DNA of 64,000 nt from Sphingomonas sp. AOB5 (lineage in GTDB: Bacteria > Pseudomonadota > Alphaproteobacteria > Sphingomonadales > Sphingomonadaceae). The DNA is taken from assembly GCF_029433115.1 (NCBI RefSeq), contig NZ_JARNTV010000010.1, forward strand, positions 1 to 64,000, in the 5' to 3' direction. Shown here in pieces: positions 44,517-54,627 of this stretch. Position numbers and translations under genes: made by a program. Under the pieces are notes generated by a model. It ran no database searches. It was not told where the DNA came from and was given only the letters and a program-made list of their open reading frames with translations. The first letter of the stretch is position 1. Each line of letters opens with the position of its first letter.

Positions 44517-45070
44517 CGCTCTGCCACCGCCTGTTTCACGAGCCGCTCAAGCTCCGGGCCATCCGATTCCGCGAACCCGTGGGACATGTAGATTTGCCGC
44601 CCGTTGCGATCGAACAGATAGACGCGCGGAATCCCAACCCGGCCTTCGGGCACGGTCGCGATATCCTTCCCGAGAATCCGGCGATAGGCAGCCACATCGG
44701 CAATGACGTAATCGACATCGGTCATCCCGCCATAGGCGAGGAAACGCGCGATCCAAGCGGGGGTCTGGTCGGGATCGGGATCGCCTTCCCGGCGATTGAT
44801 ATAGATGAAATTATAGCGCTCGCCCAACTGCTTGCGGATTCGGTTGAGGTGGGGCGCCTCGGCATAGCATGGCCCGCACCAGCTTGCCCAAAATGCGATC
44901 AGCGTAGGCTTGCCCGGCACGATCCGCGATCCAAGCGTGATCGGCGCACCGTTGCGCGACTTCAGCGGCACGCCTGCCAGCGTCGAGATCGAACGGCCAG
45001 CGGTCGGCGCCCGGTCCTGCGCCAGCGCAGGTGCCGCCGCGAACAGCGCAAGGCCGATCGACAGGATCAT
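44513..45070 (-). CDS. TlpA-like thioredoxin family protein
   Basis: A 185-residue exported thiol-disulfide protein. The signal is MILSIGLALFAAAPALAQ, and the active site is WCGPC in LIAFWASWCGPCYAEAPHL. Start MILSIG at 45070 follows a good GGAGG-like sequence. It lies 55 bp after the mutase stop. Such proteins reduce or oxidise periplasmic disulfides, often for cytochrome maturation. Confidence 0.9.
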   Translation of the reverse strand: MILSIGLALFAAAPALAQDRAPTAGRSISTLAGVPLKSRNGAPITLGSRIVPGKPTLIAFWASWCGPCYAEAPHLNRIRKQLGERYNFIYINRREGDPDPDQTPAWIARFLAYGGMTDVDYVIADVAAYRRILGKDIATVPEGRVGIPRVYLFDRNGRQIYMSHGFAESDGPELERLVKQAVAER

Positions 45071-45125
45071 TTCAGAACCGCCGACGCAACGCTCTGAACG
45101 AACGCGCCAATTTCCCCGCCGTCGC

Positions 45126-47267
45126 TCATTCCGCGGCTTCCTCGATCGGCGGCATGTTGTGCCCCAGCAGCCGCAACACTTCCTCGGCCGCCGCGACAAG
45201 GTTCGTGCCCGGCCCGAAGATCGCCTGCACCCCCGCCTCACGCAGGAACTCGTAATCCTGCGCCGGGATCACGCCGCCTGCGATCACCTTGATATCCGCG
45301 CGGCCGGCATCCTGCAGCTCGCGGATCAGCTCGGGGATCAATGTCTTGTGCCCTGCGGCGAGCGACGAGGCGCCGACCACGTCGACATCCTTCTCCAACG
45401 CCAGCGCCGCACTTTCGGCAGGCGTCTGGAACAGCGGCCCCGGCACCACTTCGAAGCCGAGATCGCCGAATGCGGACGAGACCAGATTGGCACCCCGGTC
45501 ATGCCCGTCCTGCCCCATCTTGGCGACCAGCATGCGCGGCTTACGGCCAAGGCGGCGCTCGGTCGCGGCCACGCCGTCCTTCAACCGCGCCCAGCGGAGA
45601 TCGTCGGCATAGGCGCCGCCATAGATGCCCTTCACCGGCGTCGGCACGGTCGCGTGGCGTCCGAAGCCCGCTTCCATCGCCGCGCTGATCTCGCCGAGCG
45701 TCGCACGCTTGCGGGCGCATTCCACCGCGAGTTCGAGCAAATTCTCGCTGCCCGCCGCGCCGTTCTGCAGCGCCATCAGGGCAGACTGGCACGCGGCTTC
45801 GTCACGGTTCGCGCGGACCTGCTTGATCCGCGCGATCTGCGCCTCGCGTACCGCGACGTTATCGACGTCGAGGATGTCGATCGGGTCTTCGCCGTCCTTG
45901 CGGTACTTGTTGACCCCGACGATCACCTGCTCGCCACGGTCGATCCTTGCGGCGGTGGCGGCTGCGGCGCTCTCGATCATCGCCTTGGGCCAGCCTGCCG
46001 CCACAGCCTTCGCCATGCCGCCCTCGGCCTCGACCCGCTCGATGATCTCCCACGCCTTGTCGACCAGTTCCTGGGTCAGCGCCTCGATATAATAGGAGCC
46101 GCCAAGTGGATCGACGACCTTGGTCATCCCCGTCTCTTCCTGGATCACGATCTGCGTATTGCGCGCGATCCGGGCGGAGAAATCGGTGGGCAGCGCGATG
46201 GCTTCGTCCAGCGCGTTGGTGTGCAGGCTCTGCGTCCCGCCCAGCATCGCGGCCATCGCCTCGATCGTGGTGCGCATGACGTTGTTGTACGGATCCTGCT
46301 CGGTCAGCGACACGCCGCTGGTCTGGCAATGCGTGCGCAGCATCTTGCTGCGCTCGTCCTGCGCGCCCAGCTGGGTCATCACCCGATGCCACAGCACGCG
46401 CGCCGCGCGCAGCTTCGCGATCTCCATGAAGAAGTTCATGCCGATCGCGAAAAAGAAGCTCAGCCGCCCGGCGAACTTGTCGATATCGAGCCCGCTGGCG
46501 ACGCCGTATTTCACATATTCCATGCCGTCGGCGATGGTGAAGGCCAGCTCCTGGACCTGCGTCGCCCCGGCTTCCTGCATGTGATAGCCGCTGATCGAGA
46601 TGCTGTTGAACTTCGGCATCTCGCGGCTGGTATAGCCGAAGATGTCCGAGATGATCCGCATGCTCGGCTCGGGCGGGTAGATGTAGGTGTTGCGGACCAT
46701 GAACTCCTTGAGGATGTCGTTCTGGATGGTCCCGTCGAGCAGCTTGCGGTCGACCCCCTGCTCCTCGCCCGCGACGATGAAGAAGGCGAGGATCGGGATC
46801 ACCGCGCCGTTCATCGTCATGCTGACCGACATCTGATCGAGCGGAATCCCGTCGAACAGGATCTTCATGTCCTCGATCGTGTCGATCGCCACGCCCGCCT
46901 TGCCGACATCGCCGGTGACGCGCGGATGATCGCTGTCATAGCCGCGATGGGTGGCCAGATCGAAAGCGACGCTCAGACCCTTCTGACCCGCCGCGAGGTT
47001 GCGGCGGTAGAAGGCGTTGGATTCCTCGGCGGTCGAAAAGCCCGCATATTGCCGGATCGTCCAGGGCCGCCCGGCATACATCGACGCGCGCACCCCGCGC
47101 GTGAACGGCGCGAAGCCCGGCAGGCCGGGATCGATCCCCGCCACGTCCTCAGCGGTGTAGAGCGGCTTGACGTCGATCCCCTCCGGCGTGCGCCAGATGA
47201 GGTCCTTGCCCTTCACTTCCTTGGACGCGGCGGCGGACCATTGGTCGAGGGTGGGTTTGTTAGCCAC
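45126..47267 (-). CDS. scpA: methylmalonyl-CoA mutase
   Basis: A 713-residue B12 enzyme that converts methylmalonyl-CoA to succinyl-CoA. The catalytic barrel shows [41 protein letters not shown] and [20 protein letters not shown]. The C-terminal B12 domain has [12 protein letters not shown], the DxHxxG lower-ligand motif. A single-chain type is seen, so no separate small subunit is needed. The mce gene lies upstream with a palindromic element between them. Confidence 0.97.
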   Translation of the reverse strand: MANKPTLDQWSAAASKEVKGKDLIWRTPEGIDVKPLYTAEDVAGIDPGLPGFAPFTRGVRASMYAGRPWTIRQYAGFSTAEESNAFYRRNLAAGQKGLSVAFDLATHRGYDSDHPRVTGDVGKAGVAIDTIEDMKILFDGIPLDQMSVSMTMNGAVIPILAFFIVAGEEQGVDRKLLDGTIQNDILKEFMVRNTYIYPPEPSMRIISDIFGYTSREMPKFNSISISGYHMQEAGATQVQELAFTIADGMEYVKYGVASGLDIDKFAGRLSFFFAIGMNFFMEIAKLRAARVLWHRVMTQLGAQDERSKMLRTHCQTSGVSLTEQDPYNNVMRTTIEAMAAMLGGTQSLHTNALDEAIALPTDFSARIARNTQIVIQEETGMTKVVDPLGGSYYIEALTQELVDKAWEIIERVEAEGGMAKAVAAGWPKAMIESAAAATAARIDRGEQVIVGVNKYRKDGEDPIDILDVDNVAVREAQIARIKQVRANRDEAACQSALMALQNGAAGSENLLELAVECARKRATLGEISAAMEAGFGRHATVPTPVKGIYGGAYADDLRWARLKDGVAATERRLGRKPRMLVAKMGQDGHDRGANLVSSAFGDLGFEVVPGPLFQTPAESAALALEKDVDVVGASSLAAGHKTLIPELIRELQDAGRADIKVIAGGVIPAQDYEFLREAGVQAIFGPGTNLVAAAEEVLRLLGHNMPPIEEAAE

Positions 47268-47282
47268 GGGTCACCCCCACTC

Positions 47283-47352
47283 CGTTCGTTTCGAGCGAAG
47301 TCGAGAAACGGAGATTGAAGGACAGGCTTCTCGACTTCGCTCGAGGCGAACG
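47283..47352. repeat. palindromic intergenic element (TCGAGCGAAGTCGAGAA type)
   Basis: Two 25-bp arms (47283-47307 and 47328-47352) are inverted repeats with two mismatches; the shared core is TCGAGCGAAGTCGAGAA. This is a REP-like sequence found scattered in sphingomonads. It separates mce from scpA and can form a long hairpin, so it may attenuate or stabilise the operon message. Confidence 0.8.
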
Positions 47353-47356
47353 GAAG

Positions 47357-47776
47357 TTAGTGCGCATCTTTCGGCGTCTCCATGATCTCGGTCAGCACCC
47401 CGCCCATGTCCTTCGGATGCACAAAGAAGATCAGCGTCCCATGCGCACCGATCCGCGGCTCGCCCAGCACCTTGGCGCCCTTGCCCTCGAACCACGCCTT
47501 CGCCGCATGGATATCGGGCACTTCGTAGCAAAGGTGATGCTGCCCCCCCGCCGGATTCTTCGCCAGAAACCCATGGATCGGCGACGCCTCGCCCAGCGGC
47601 TCGATCAGCTCGATCTGGCTGTTCGGCGTATCCACAAAGCAAACCTTCACCCCCTGCGCCGGCAGGTCGAACGGCTCGGTGATCACCGAGGCGCCCATCA
47701 CGTCGCGATAGAAGGCGATGGAGTCCGCGATCGAAGGCGTCGCCACGCCGACATGGTTGAGCCGTCCGAGTTTCAT
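47357..47776 (-). CDS. mce: methylmalonyl-CoA epimerase
   Basis: A 139-residue glyoxalase-fold enzyme that interconverts the two methylmalonyl-CoA epimers. MKLGRLNHVGVATPSIADSI gives the first metal His; later HHLCYEVPDI supplies another, and IELIEPLG carries the glutamate. ATG 47776 overlaps the thiolase stop in TGATG. It supplies the substrate epimer for the mutase two features downstream. Confidence 0.95.
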   Translation of the reverse strand: MKLGRLNHVGVATPSIADSIAFYRDVMGASVITEPFDLPAQGVKVCFVDTPNSQIELIEPLGEASPIHGFLAKNPAGGQHHLCYEVPDIHAAKAWFEGKGAKVLGEPRIGAHGTLIFFVHPKDMGGVLTEIMETPKDAH

Positions 47777-48957
47777 CAAACCAGCTCCACCGCCATCGCC
47801 GTCGCTTCGCCACCGCCGATGCACAAGGCCGCAATCCCGCGCTTGCCGCCGGTCTTCTGCAACGCCGCGATCAGCGTCGCCAGAATACGTGCGCCCGACG
47901 CGCCGATCGGATGGCCCATCGCGGTCGCGCCGCCATGGATGTTCACCTTGTCGTGCGGGATGCCCAGATCGTGCATCGCGAACATGGTGACGCAGGCGAA
48001 CGCCTCGTTGATCTCGAACAGGTCGACCTCACCGACGCTCCAGCCGGTCTTGTCCAGCACCTTCTGGATCGCGCCCACCGGCGCGGTGGTGAACTGCGCG
48101 GGCAGCTTCGCATGGCCGGCATGCGCGACGATGGTCGCCACCGGCTTCAGCCCTTTGGCCGCAGCCACCGAAGCGCGCGCCAGCACCAGAGCCGCCGCGC
48201 CATCCGAGATCGACGAGGCGTTGGCCGCGGTGATCGTGCCGTCCTTGGTGAAGGCCGGGCGCAGCGTCGGGATCTTCGACGGATCGCCCTTCAGCGGCTG
48301 CTCGTCCTTGTCGACCGTCTCGACGCCCTTGCGAGTCTTCACCTGCACGGCGACGATCTCGCCATCGAATGCGCCCGATGCCTGCGCCTTCTGCGCACGG
48401 GTCAGCGACTCGATCGCATAATCGTCCTGCGCCTGACGGGTCAGCTGATACTCACCCGCCGTCGCCTCGGCGAACACGCCCATCGCCTTGCCCGGCTCAT
48501 AGGCATCCTCAAGGCCGTCGAGCATCATGTGATCGTACACCGTGTCATGCCCGATCCGCGCGCCCGCGCGATGTTTCTTCGACAGATACGGCGCGTTCGA
48601 CATGCTCTCCATGCCGCCCGAGACGATGATGTCCGCGCTCCCCGCCAGAATTGCATCGGCGGCCATCATCGTGGCCTTCATGCCGCTGCCGCACATCTTG
48701 TTGACGGTGGTCGCCTCGACATGATCTGGAAGACCCGCACCACGCGCGGCCTGCCGCGCCGGGGCTTGGCCGAGGCCGGCCGGAAGAACACAACCCATAT
48801 AGCAGCGCTCGACATCGGCGCCGTCCACGCCCGCGCGCGCCACCGCTGCCTTCACCGCCGCAGCGCCCAGCTCGGTCGCGGTCGCGCCCGACAGGCTGCC
48901 CTGAAAGCTGCCCATCGGGGTGCGGGCAAAAGAGAGGATGACGACGGGATCGGTCAT
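47776..48957 (-). CDS. acetyl-CoA C-acetyltransferase (thiolase)
   Basis: A 393-residue thiolase. Active-site motifs are NKMCGSGMKA (acylated Cys near 88), NEAFACVTMF, GGATAMGHPIGASGAR (His) and CIGGGEATA (Cys). It condenses or cleaves acetoacetyl-CoA or similar 3-ketoacyl-CoA. Its position before mce suggests a role in odd-chain or branched-chain fatty-acid breakdown. It is close in type to AtoB/PhaA, and I do not assign a symbol. Confidence 0.95.
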   Translation of the reverse strand: MTDPVVILSFARTPMGSFQGSLSGATATELGAAAVKAAVARAGVDGADVERCYMGCVLPAGLGQAPARQAARGAGLPDHVEATTVNKMCGSGMKATMMAADAILAGSADIIVSGGMESMSNAPYLSKKHRAGARIGHDTVYDHMMLDGLEDAYEPGKAMGVFAEATAGEYQLTRQAQDDYAIESLTRAQKAQASGAFDGEIVAVQVKTRKGVETVDKDEQPLKGDPSKIPTLRPAFTKDGTITAANASSISDGAAALVLARASVAAAKGLKPVATIVAHAGHAKLPAQFTTAPVGAIQKVLDKTGWSVGEVDLFEINEAFACVTMFAMHDLGIPHDKVNIHGGATAMGHPIGASGARILATLIAALQKTGGKRGIAALCIGGGEATAMAVELV

Positions 48958-48969
48958 ATCAAGGTTCCA

Positions 48970-49272
48970 TCAGATCAAGGCAAAGCGGGAAAGGCCGCTC
49001 AGGACCAGGATCGTCCCGGTCCCGGCAAGCAGCACGAAAATCGTCCAGAAGCGCACCGGATCGCGACGGCGCTGCGGCGAGCCGCGCTTCGCCAGCGCCA
49101 TGACGGCAAAGGCGATGGCGGCCAGACCCGCGAGCATCCCGCCGGCATCACGCGGCCCGCCCTGACCACCCTGCAGATGCTGCATCCACGATACCGCGCC
49201 GACCGCGATCAACACGATCGCGGCCACCAGCATCAGCACGCCGTTCGACATGGGCTTCGACGGTGCGCTCAT
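48970..49272 (-). CDS. small membrane protein of unknown function
   Basis: A 100-residue protein with three hydrophobic segments (GVLMLVAAIVLIAVGAVSWM, then MLAGLAAIAFAVMALAK and FWTIFVLLAGTGTILVLSGL). It lies between pccB and the thiolase with short gaps and is probably co-transcribed. No family was recognised. Confidence 0.65.
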   Translation of the reverse strand: MSAPSKPMSNGVLMLVAAIVLIAVGAVSWMQHLQGGQGGPRDAGGMLAGLAAIAFAVMALAKRGSPQRRRDPVRFWTIFVLLAGTGTILVLSGLSRFALI

Positions 49273-49287
49273 CCGCGCATCCCGGGA

Positions 49288-50820
49288 TCAAAGCGGAATA
49301 TTGTCATGCTTCTTCCACGGATTTTCGAGCTTCTTGTTGCGAAGCTTGCGAAGCCCCAGCGCGATCCGGCGGCGGGTGGAATGCGGCATGATCACTTCGT
49401 CCACGAAACCCTTGCTCGCCGCCACGAACGGGTTGGCGAAGCGCGCTTCGTACTCCGCAGTCCGCTCGGCGATCTCCTCGGGCGTCTTGCCGCGGAAGAT
49501 GATCTCCACCGCGCCCTTCGCGCCCATCACCGCGATCTCGGCGGTCGGCCACGCATAGTTGAGATCGCCGCGCAGATGCTTTGAGCTCATCACGTCATAC
49601 GCGCCGCCATAGGCCTTGCGGGTGATGACGGTGATCTTGGGCACGGTCGCTTCGGCATAGGCGAACAGCAATTTCGCACCATGCTTGATGATGCCGCTAT
49701 GTTCCTGCCCCACGCCCGGCAGGAAGCCCGGCACGTCGACAAAGGTGACGATCGGAATCTCGAACGCGTCGCAGAAGCGCACGAAGCGCGCCGCCTTCTT
49801 CGACGAGTTGATGTCGAGGCACCCCGCCAGCACCATCGGCTGGTTCGCCACCACGCCCACCGTGCGGCCCTCGATCCGGCCGAAACCGATGATGATGTTC
49901 GCCGCATGCGCCGGCTGCAGCTCGAAGAAATCGCCTTCGTCCAACGTCTTCCGGATCAGCTCGTGCATGTCGTAGGGCTGGTTGGCGCTGGGCGGAATCA
50001 GCGTGTCGAGACTGTCCTCGATGCGGTCCCACGGATCGTGGCACGGCCGCTCGGGCGGCTTTTCGCGGTTCGATGCGGGCAGGAAGTCGATGAAATCGCG
50101 CGCCGCCAGCAGCGTCTCGATATCATTCTCCAACGCGAGGTCCGCGACCGAGGATTTGGTGGTGTGCGTCACCGCGCCGCCCAGTTCCTCCTGCGTCACC
50201 ACTTCGTTGGTGACGGTCTTCACCACGTCCGGCCCGGTGACGAACATGTAGCTGCTGTCCTTCACCATGAAGATGAAGTCGGTCATCGCAGGCGAATAGA
50301 CCGCGCCGCCCGCGCACGGCCCCATGATCAGGCTCAGCTGCGGCACCACGCCGCTGGCCAGCACGTTGCGCTGGAACACTTCGGCATAGCCCGCGAGCGA
50401 AGCCACGCCCTCCTGAATGCGCGCGCCGCCGCTGTCGTTCATGCCGATCACCGGCGCGCCAACCTTCATCGCCATGTCCATGATCTTGCAGATCTTCTGG
50501 GCATGTCGCTCGGACAGCGATCCGCCGAACACGGTGAAATCCTGGCTGAACACGAAGACGAGGCGGCCGTTGACCGTGCCGCTGCCAGTCACCACGCCAT
50601 CGCCCGGCACCACTTGATCCGGCATGCCGAAATCGACGCAGTTATGCTCGACATACATGTCCAGCTCCTCGAACGATCCTTCGTCGAGAAACACTTCGAT
50701 CCGCTCGCGCGCGGTCAGCTTGCCCTTGCTATGCTGGGCCGCGACGCGCTTCTCGCCGCCACCGGCGCGTGCCGCCTCGCGGCGCCGTTCGAGTTCCTGG
50801 ATCGTCGAGGACAAGGGCAT
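49288..50820 (-). CDS. pccB: propionyl-CoA carboxylase beta subunit
   Basis: A 510-residue carboxyltransferase subunit. It starts [20 protein letters not shown] at 50820 with GGAGAG just upstream. Family signatures are [20 protein letters not shown], the N-half [30 protein letters not shown], and the C-half [21 protein letters not shown]. With the biotin subunit pccA it carboxylates propionyl-CoA. It is divergent from the ScfR-type regulator, with two TTGCAAA boxes between them. Confidence 0.97.
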   Translation of the reverse strand: MPLSSTIQELERRREAARAGGGEKRVAAQHSKGKLTARERIEVFLDEGSFEELDMYVEHNCVDFGMPDQVVPGDGVVTGSGTVNGRLVFVFSQDFTVFGGSLSERHAQKICKIMDMAMKVGAPVIGMNDSGGARIQEGVASLAGYAEVFQRNVLASGVVPQLSLIMGPCAGGAVYSPAMTDFIFMVKDSSYMFVTGPDVVKTVTNEVVTQEELGGAVTHTTKSSVADLALENDIETLLAARDFIDFLPASNREKPPERPCHDPWDRIEDSLDTLIPPSANQPYDMHELIRKTLDEGDFFELQPAHAANIIIGFGRIEGRTVGVVANQPMVLAGCLDINSSKKAARFVRFCDAFEIPIVTFVDVPGFLPGVGQEHSGIIKHGAKLLFAYAEATVPKITVITRKAYGGAYDVMSSKHLRGDLNYAWPTAEIAVMGAKGAVEIIFRGKTPEEIAERTAEYEARFANPFVAASKGFVDEVIMPHSTRRRIALGLRKLRNKKLENPWKKHDNIPL

Positions 50821-50878
50821 CTCTCCGCTGAGTGGCTGAAGCCCGTTCCATATGTCACATCGCGGCGCAACTGTGATG

Positions 50879-50908
50879 TTGCAAAGTTGTGGGGGATAGG
50901 TTTGCAAA
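50879..50908. promoter_or_regulatory. paired TTGCAAA boxes between pccB and its regulator
   Basis: TTGCAAA (50879-50885) and TTTGCAAA (50901-50908) are spaced 22 bases start to start, two helical turns. The ScfR-family regulator PccR of Rhodobacter is reported to bind TTTGCAAA pairs before propionyl-CoA carboxylase genes, which is the same context, though the spacing differs. They lie 59-88 bp upstream of pccB and 14-43 bp upstream of the regulator. Confidence 0.7.
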
Positions 50909-50921
50909 CTATAGCGGACGC

Positions 50922-52289
50922 ATGACCCGCCGCATCTTCGCCGGACATCTGGTCCGCGAACTCCGCACCCGCCTGGCACTCCCGCAGGCGGAAATGGCCG
51001 CGCGCCTGCGCATCTCCGTCAGCTATCTCTCGCAGATCGAGAATGGCGACCGCCCGATCACCCCTGCCGTCCTCACCGCGCTGGGCGAGGCCTTCCCTAC
51101 GGACTGGGCCACCATCGATCCGCAGGAGGAAACCTCGCTGCTGATCGAGGGCATGGACGCAGCCTCCGATCCCAGCGTCCCGGAAGGCGCGCTCGCGCAG
51201 GAGATCGTCCAGCGTGGCGTGAAGCAACAGCCATTGCTCGTCCGTCGAATGGTCGCGCTGCACGGGGCCTATCGCCGCTCGCAGGACCAACTCCGCGTGC
51301 TCGACGACCGGTTCGAGACCGGCGAGGCCCGCCTGCCATGGGACGAGGTGCGCGACTGGTTCCACACCGAGCGCAACTATGTCGATCCCATCGACCGCGA
51401 AGCCGAACGCATCGCCGACGAACTCGCCGAAGGCCCCCGCGGCATCGAACAGCGGCTGCGCGAGCGCCACGGCGTCACCATCGCCAGCGGCGAACGCCTC
51501 CGCGATTACGACCCCGAAACCCGCACGCTGCGCCTCGATCCGTCCCAGGCGCCCGAGACGAACCTGTTCAGCCTCGCCCACCAGCTCGCCCGGCTGGAGT
51601 TCGCCGACCTGATCCGCGACATCGCGCATAGCGGGATCGACACGCCCGCAGGCCGCGAGTTGCTGTCCGCCGGCCTCGCCAACTATGCCGCCAGCGCGCT
51701 CGTCATGCCCTATGGCCGCTTCCGCGTCGCCGCACGCGAAATGCGCCACGATATCGATCGCCTGCGCCAGCGCTTCGGCGCCAGCTTCGAACAGGCCTGC
51801 CACCGCCTCTCCACCCTTCAGCGGCCGGGTGCGGCGGGCATCCCCTTCTTCTTCTGCCGCGTCGACATGGCGGGCAACATCACCAAGCGCCATTCGGCCA
51901 CCCGCTTGCAATTCGCCCGCTTCGGCGGCGCCTGCCCGCTCTGGGTGGTGCATGAGGCAGTGGCGATCCCGGACCGCATCCTCGTCCAGCTCGCCGAGAC
52001 GCCCGATGGCGTCCGCTACGTCTCGATGGCCAAGGGGCTGGTGAAACCCTCGGGCAGCTATACCCGCCCGCCGCGCCGCTACGCCGTCGCGCTGGGCTGC
52101 GAGGAAAGCCACGCGCCCGACTTCATCTATGCCGATGGCCTGCGGACCGACGGCATCGCCACGCCGATCGGCACCAGCTGCCGCATCTGCCCCCGCCACG
52201 ACTGCGACCAGCGCGCCTTCCCGCCCGCCGGCAGCGAAATCCGTATCGATGCCGATGCGCGCGGCGCGGTGCCGTACGGGTTTCGGTGA
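50922..52289 (+). CDS. ScfR/PccR-type short-chain-acyl-CoA regulator (XRE family)
   Basis: A 455-residue regulator that starts [20 protein letters not shown]. An N-terminal XRE helix-turn-helix (residues 5-60: [20 protein letters not shown]) is followed by an ImmA/IrrE-like region where the HExxH motif is degenerate (AHQLARLEF, Glu lost) and a DUF2083 C-terminus with CRICPRHDC. ScfR proteins sense short-chain acyl-CoA and control propionate and acetate genes. Divergence from pccB makes that operon the obvious target. It ends in the long palindromic element. Confidence 0.88.
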   Translation: MTRRIFAGHLVRELRTRLALPQAEMAARLRISVSYLSQIENGDRPITPAVLTALGEAFPTDWATIDPQEETSLLIEGMDAASDPSVPEGALAQEIVQRGVKQQPLLVRRMVALHGAYRRSQDQLRVLDDRFETGEARLPWDEVRDWFHTERNYVDPIDREAERIADELAEGPRGIEQRLRERHGVTIASGERLRDYDPETRTLRLDPSQAPETNLFSLAHQLARLEFADLIRDIAHSGIDTPAGRELLSAGLANYAASALVMPYGRFRVAAREMRHDIDRLRQRFGASFEQACHRLSTLQRPGAAGIPFFFCRVDMAGNITKRHSATRLQFARFGGACPLWVVHEAVAIPDRILVQLAETPDGVRYVSMAKGLVKPSGSYTRPPRRYAVALGCEESHAPDFIYADGLRTDGIATPIGTSCRICPRHDCDQRAFPPAGSEIRIDADARGAVPYGFR

Positions 52290-52424
52290 ATCAAATCCTC
52301 CCCCGCCAGGGGGAGGTGTCAGCGCAGCTGACGGAGGGGGAGGATTCCAGAACGAGTGTTGAAGAGTCCTCCCCCTCCGTCGCCTTCGGCGCCACCTCCC
52401 CCTGGCGGGGGAGGATTTGATTCA
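52287..52424. repeat. 138-bp palindromic element overlapping both flanking stop codons
   Basis: A 32-bp perfect inverted repeat forms the outer arms (52287-52318 and 52393-52424); the outer bases are the TGA of the ScfR-type gene and the TGA of the ferredoxin reductase. Inside lie the hairpin TCAGCGCAGCTGA, an inner stem of about 15 bp (GACGGAGGGGGAGGA with TCCTCCCCCTCCGTC), and the hairpin CGCCTTCGGCG. It should act as a two-way terminator between convergent genes and looks like a mobile MITE/REP-type unit. A degraded copy lies at 56727. Confidence 0.9.
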
Positions 52425-53645
52425 GCCCGCCAGTTCCTTCAGCAGCACACCCGTATCCGCCAGCGTGGCAGGATCGGGCGACAGCCCCTCCACCACCAGC
52501 TTTTTCCCCTGCACATAATCCTTGGCCATGTTCACGCAGTCGAGCGCGATCACCTTCCCGCCCTTCAGGTAGATCACCGAAAAGCTCCGCGCCGCCGGAT
52601 CGCCGCGCACGACGATCTGATCGTACCCGATCGAAAGCCCCACGGTCTGAAGCTTAAGGTCGTACTGGTTCGACCAGAACCACGGCACCGCGTCATATGC
52701 GACTTCCTGCCCCAGGATCGTCTTCACCGCGACGGTCGCCTGGTCGTTGGCGTTCTGCACCGATTCCAGCCGGATATCGGCCCCATCGGCAAAGCGGTTC
52801 GCATGGTGTGCGCAATCGCCCACCGCATAGATATCGGGCAGCGAGGTGCGGCACTGGCCGTCCACCGCGACGCCATTGCCACCCGTCGCACCCGCATCGA
52901 TCAGCGGCTGCACCGCGGGGACGATGCCGATGCCCACGATCACCATGTCGGCGGGCACGACGCTGCCATCGGCCAGCTTCACGCCGGTCACCTTGTCCTC
53001 ACCCTCGATACAGGCGACCTGCACGCCCAGCCGCACGTCCACGCCATGCGCGCGATGCTCGGCTTCGTAGAAGCGCGACAGCGGCTCGCCCGCAACCCGC
53101 GCCAGCACCCGGTCGAGCGCTTCCAGCACGGTCACATGCTTGCCGAACTTGGTCAGCACCGCGGCCGCTTCCAGCCCGATATAGCCGCCGCCGATCACCA
53201 CCACCTTCTGCACGCCGTCCAGTTCGGACAGCATCAGGTCGGCGTCGGCCCGCGTGCGCACGGTATGGATACCGGTCAGATGATGCCCGCCGCACGGCAG
53301 CTCGCGCGGCTTGCCGCCCGTCGCCCAGATCAGCGATCCGTATCCGATCGTCTCGCCGCCATCGGTGGTGACGGTCTTGGCCGCAGGATCGACGCTCACG
53401 ACGCGCTTGCCCAGCAGCATCGTCACCTGCCGCTCTTCCCAGAAGGCAGCGGGCCGGATCAGGATCCGCTCGAACACCTTCTCGCCCGAGAAATATTCCT
53501 TCGACAGCGGCGGGCGCTCGTACGGGATTTCCGGCTCGTCGCCGATCATCGCCACGCTGCCCTCGAACTTGTTCTGGCGCAGCGCGATCCCCGCCTGTGC
53601 GCCCGCATGGCCGGCACCCACGATCAACACGTCATAATGGCTCAT
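52422..53645 (-). CDS. FAD-dependent ferredoxin reductase
   Basis: A 407-residue NAD(P)H-linked reductase. FAD motif [19 protein letters not shown], second Rossmann motif [21 protein letters not shown], and the later [13 protein letters not shown] are those of rhodocoxin/putidaredoxin reductases, which feed cytochrome P450 or oxygenase systems. The C-terminal reductase domain follows. The gene overlaps the enoyl-CoA hydratase by four bases. A ferredoxin partner was not seen. Confidence 0.93.
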   Translation of the reverse strand: MSHYDVLIVGAGHAGAQAGIALRQNKFEGSVAMIGDEPEIPYERPPLSKEYFSGEKVFERILIRPAAFWEERQVTMLLGKRVVSVDPAAKTVTTDGGETIGYGSLIWATGGKPRELPCGGHHLTGIHTVRTRADADLMLSELDGVQKVVVIGGGYIGLEAAAVLTKFGKHVTVLEALDRVLARVAGEPLSRFYEAEHRAHGVDVRLGVQVACIEGEDKVTGVKLADGSVVPADMVIVGIGIVPAVQPLIDAGATGGNGVAVDGQCRTSLPDIYAVGDCAHHANRFADGADIRLESVQNANDQATVAVKTILGQEVAYDAVPWFWSNQYDLKLQTVGLSIGYDQIVVRGDPAARSFSVIYLKGGKVIALDCVNMAKDYVQGKKLVVEGLSPDPATLADTGVLLKELAG

Positions 53646-54430
53646 TTGCCGGTGAACTCCGCCTTGCGCTTCTGGAGGAAGGCCATGACGCCCTCCGCGA
53701 AATCGCTCGTCCCCGATGCGATCTTCTGGTGCACCGCCTCGACTTCCAGCGTCTCGGTCAGCGTGCCCGTCAGCGCCGACGCGACCTGTTTGCGGATCAG
53801 CCCCAGCGCCACCGTGGGCATGCCGGCCAGCTTGCGGGCATAGCCCATCGCGGTTTCGAACAGCGCCTCGTCCTCGGCCACCGCGGTCACGAGTCCGGCC
53901 TCGAGCGCATCGTCGGCCGTCATCCGCTCGCCCAGCAGCGCCATTTCCAGCACCTTGGCCCGGCCTGCCGCCTTGGCGATCAGCCAGGTCGATCCGGCAT
54001 CGGGCACCAGCCCGATATTGGCGAAGGCCAGCAGCAGATAGGATGATTTCGCCGCCACGATGATGTCGCCCGAAAGCGCGATCGCCGCACCGGCACCGGC
54101 CGCCGCGCCGTTGATCGCGTTGACGACCGGGATCGGCAACGCGGCGAAGGTCTCGGCCACCGGATTGTAATGATCGCGCAGCGCATCGCCCAGCTGGCGC
54201 TTCTCCGGCGGCGCCGTCATCGCCGCGGCCAGATCGGCGCCCGAGCAGAAGGCCCGGCCCTCGCCGGTCAGCAACACCGCGCGCGCGCCTTCATCGACGG
54301 CGCGGCGCAGGGACGCCGCGATCAGGTCGAGCATTTCCGGGGTGAGCGCGTTCAGCCGGTCCGGCCGGTTCAACCGCAGCACGGCGACCTGCCCGTCCAT
54401 TTCGAACAACACCGATGGCGCTTCGCTCAT
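53642..54430 (-). CDS. enoyl-CoA hydratase/isomerase family protein
   Basis: A 262-residue crotonase-fold enzyme. [19 protein letters not shown], the oxyanion segment [15 protein letters not shown], and [20 protein letters not shown] mark the active site. It most resembles PaaG/PaaF-type hydratases. Its start overlaps nothing upstream; the ferredoxin reductase overlaps downstream by four bases. The 54431-54544 gap shows no separate feature. Confidence 0.92.
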   Translation of the reverse strand: MSEAPSVLFEMDGQVAVLRLNRPDRLNALTPEMLDLIAASLRRAVDEGARAVLLTGEGRAFCSGADLAAAMTAPPEKRQLGDALRDHYNPVAETFAALPIPVVNAINGAAAGAGAAIALSGDIIVAAKSSYLLLAFANIGLVPDAGSTWLIAKAAGRAKVLEMALLGERMTADDALEAGLVTAVAEDEALFETAMGYARKLAGMPTVALGLIRKQVASALTGTLTETLEVEAVHQKIASGTSDFAEGVMAFLQKRKAEFTGK

Positions 54431-54544
54431 CCCGTCTCTCCTCGCTTTGGGAATCGCAGCTAGTCCGCCCTGCCCGGCACGGCAAGCCAGCCGATTTTCC
54501 GCGCCGCTAAAGCTGCCGTTTCCCTCTTGGTCATCCGCAAAGAA

Positions 54545-54557
54545 TTGGCCTTACCAC
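54545..54557. promoter_or_regulatory. GntR operator before the GH105 gene
   Basis: TTGGCCTTACCAC, whose complement GTGGTAAGGCCAA matches the 61093 site at 12 of 13 positions. It lies just before a TTGACT -35-like box (54558-54563) and 71 bp upstream of the GH105 start. A weaker copy (TCTGGCCAAAA) follows at 54570. Confidence 0.7.
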
Positions 54558-54627
54558 TTGACTTGATCGTCTGGCCAAAACATCGTCCGCCCGGCCGCGA
54601 GTGACAGCGGTAGCAGGAGGGATGAAG

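Noticed and set aside
44910..47318. 802-residue frame antisense to the methylmalonyl-CoA mutase
   Set aside because: Shadow frame spanning a gene end and intergenic sequence; no start signal or recognisable domain.
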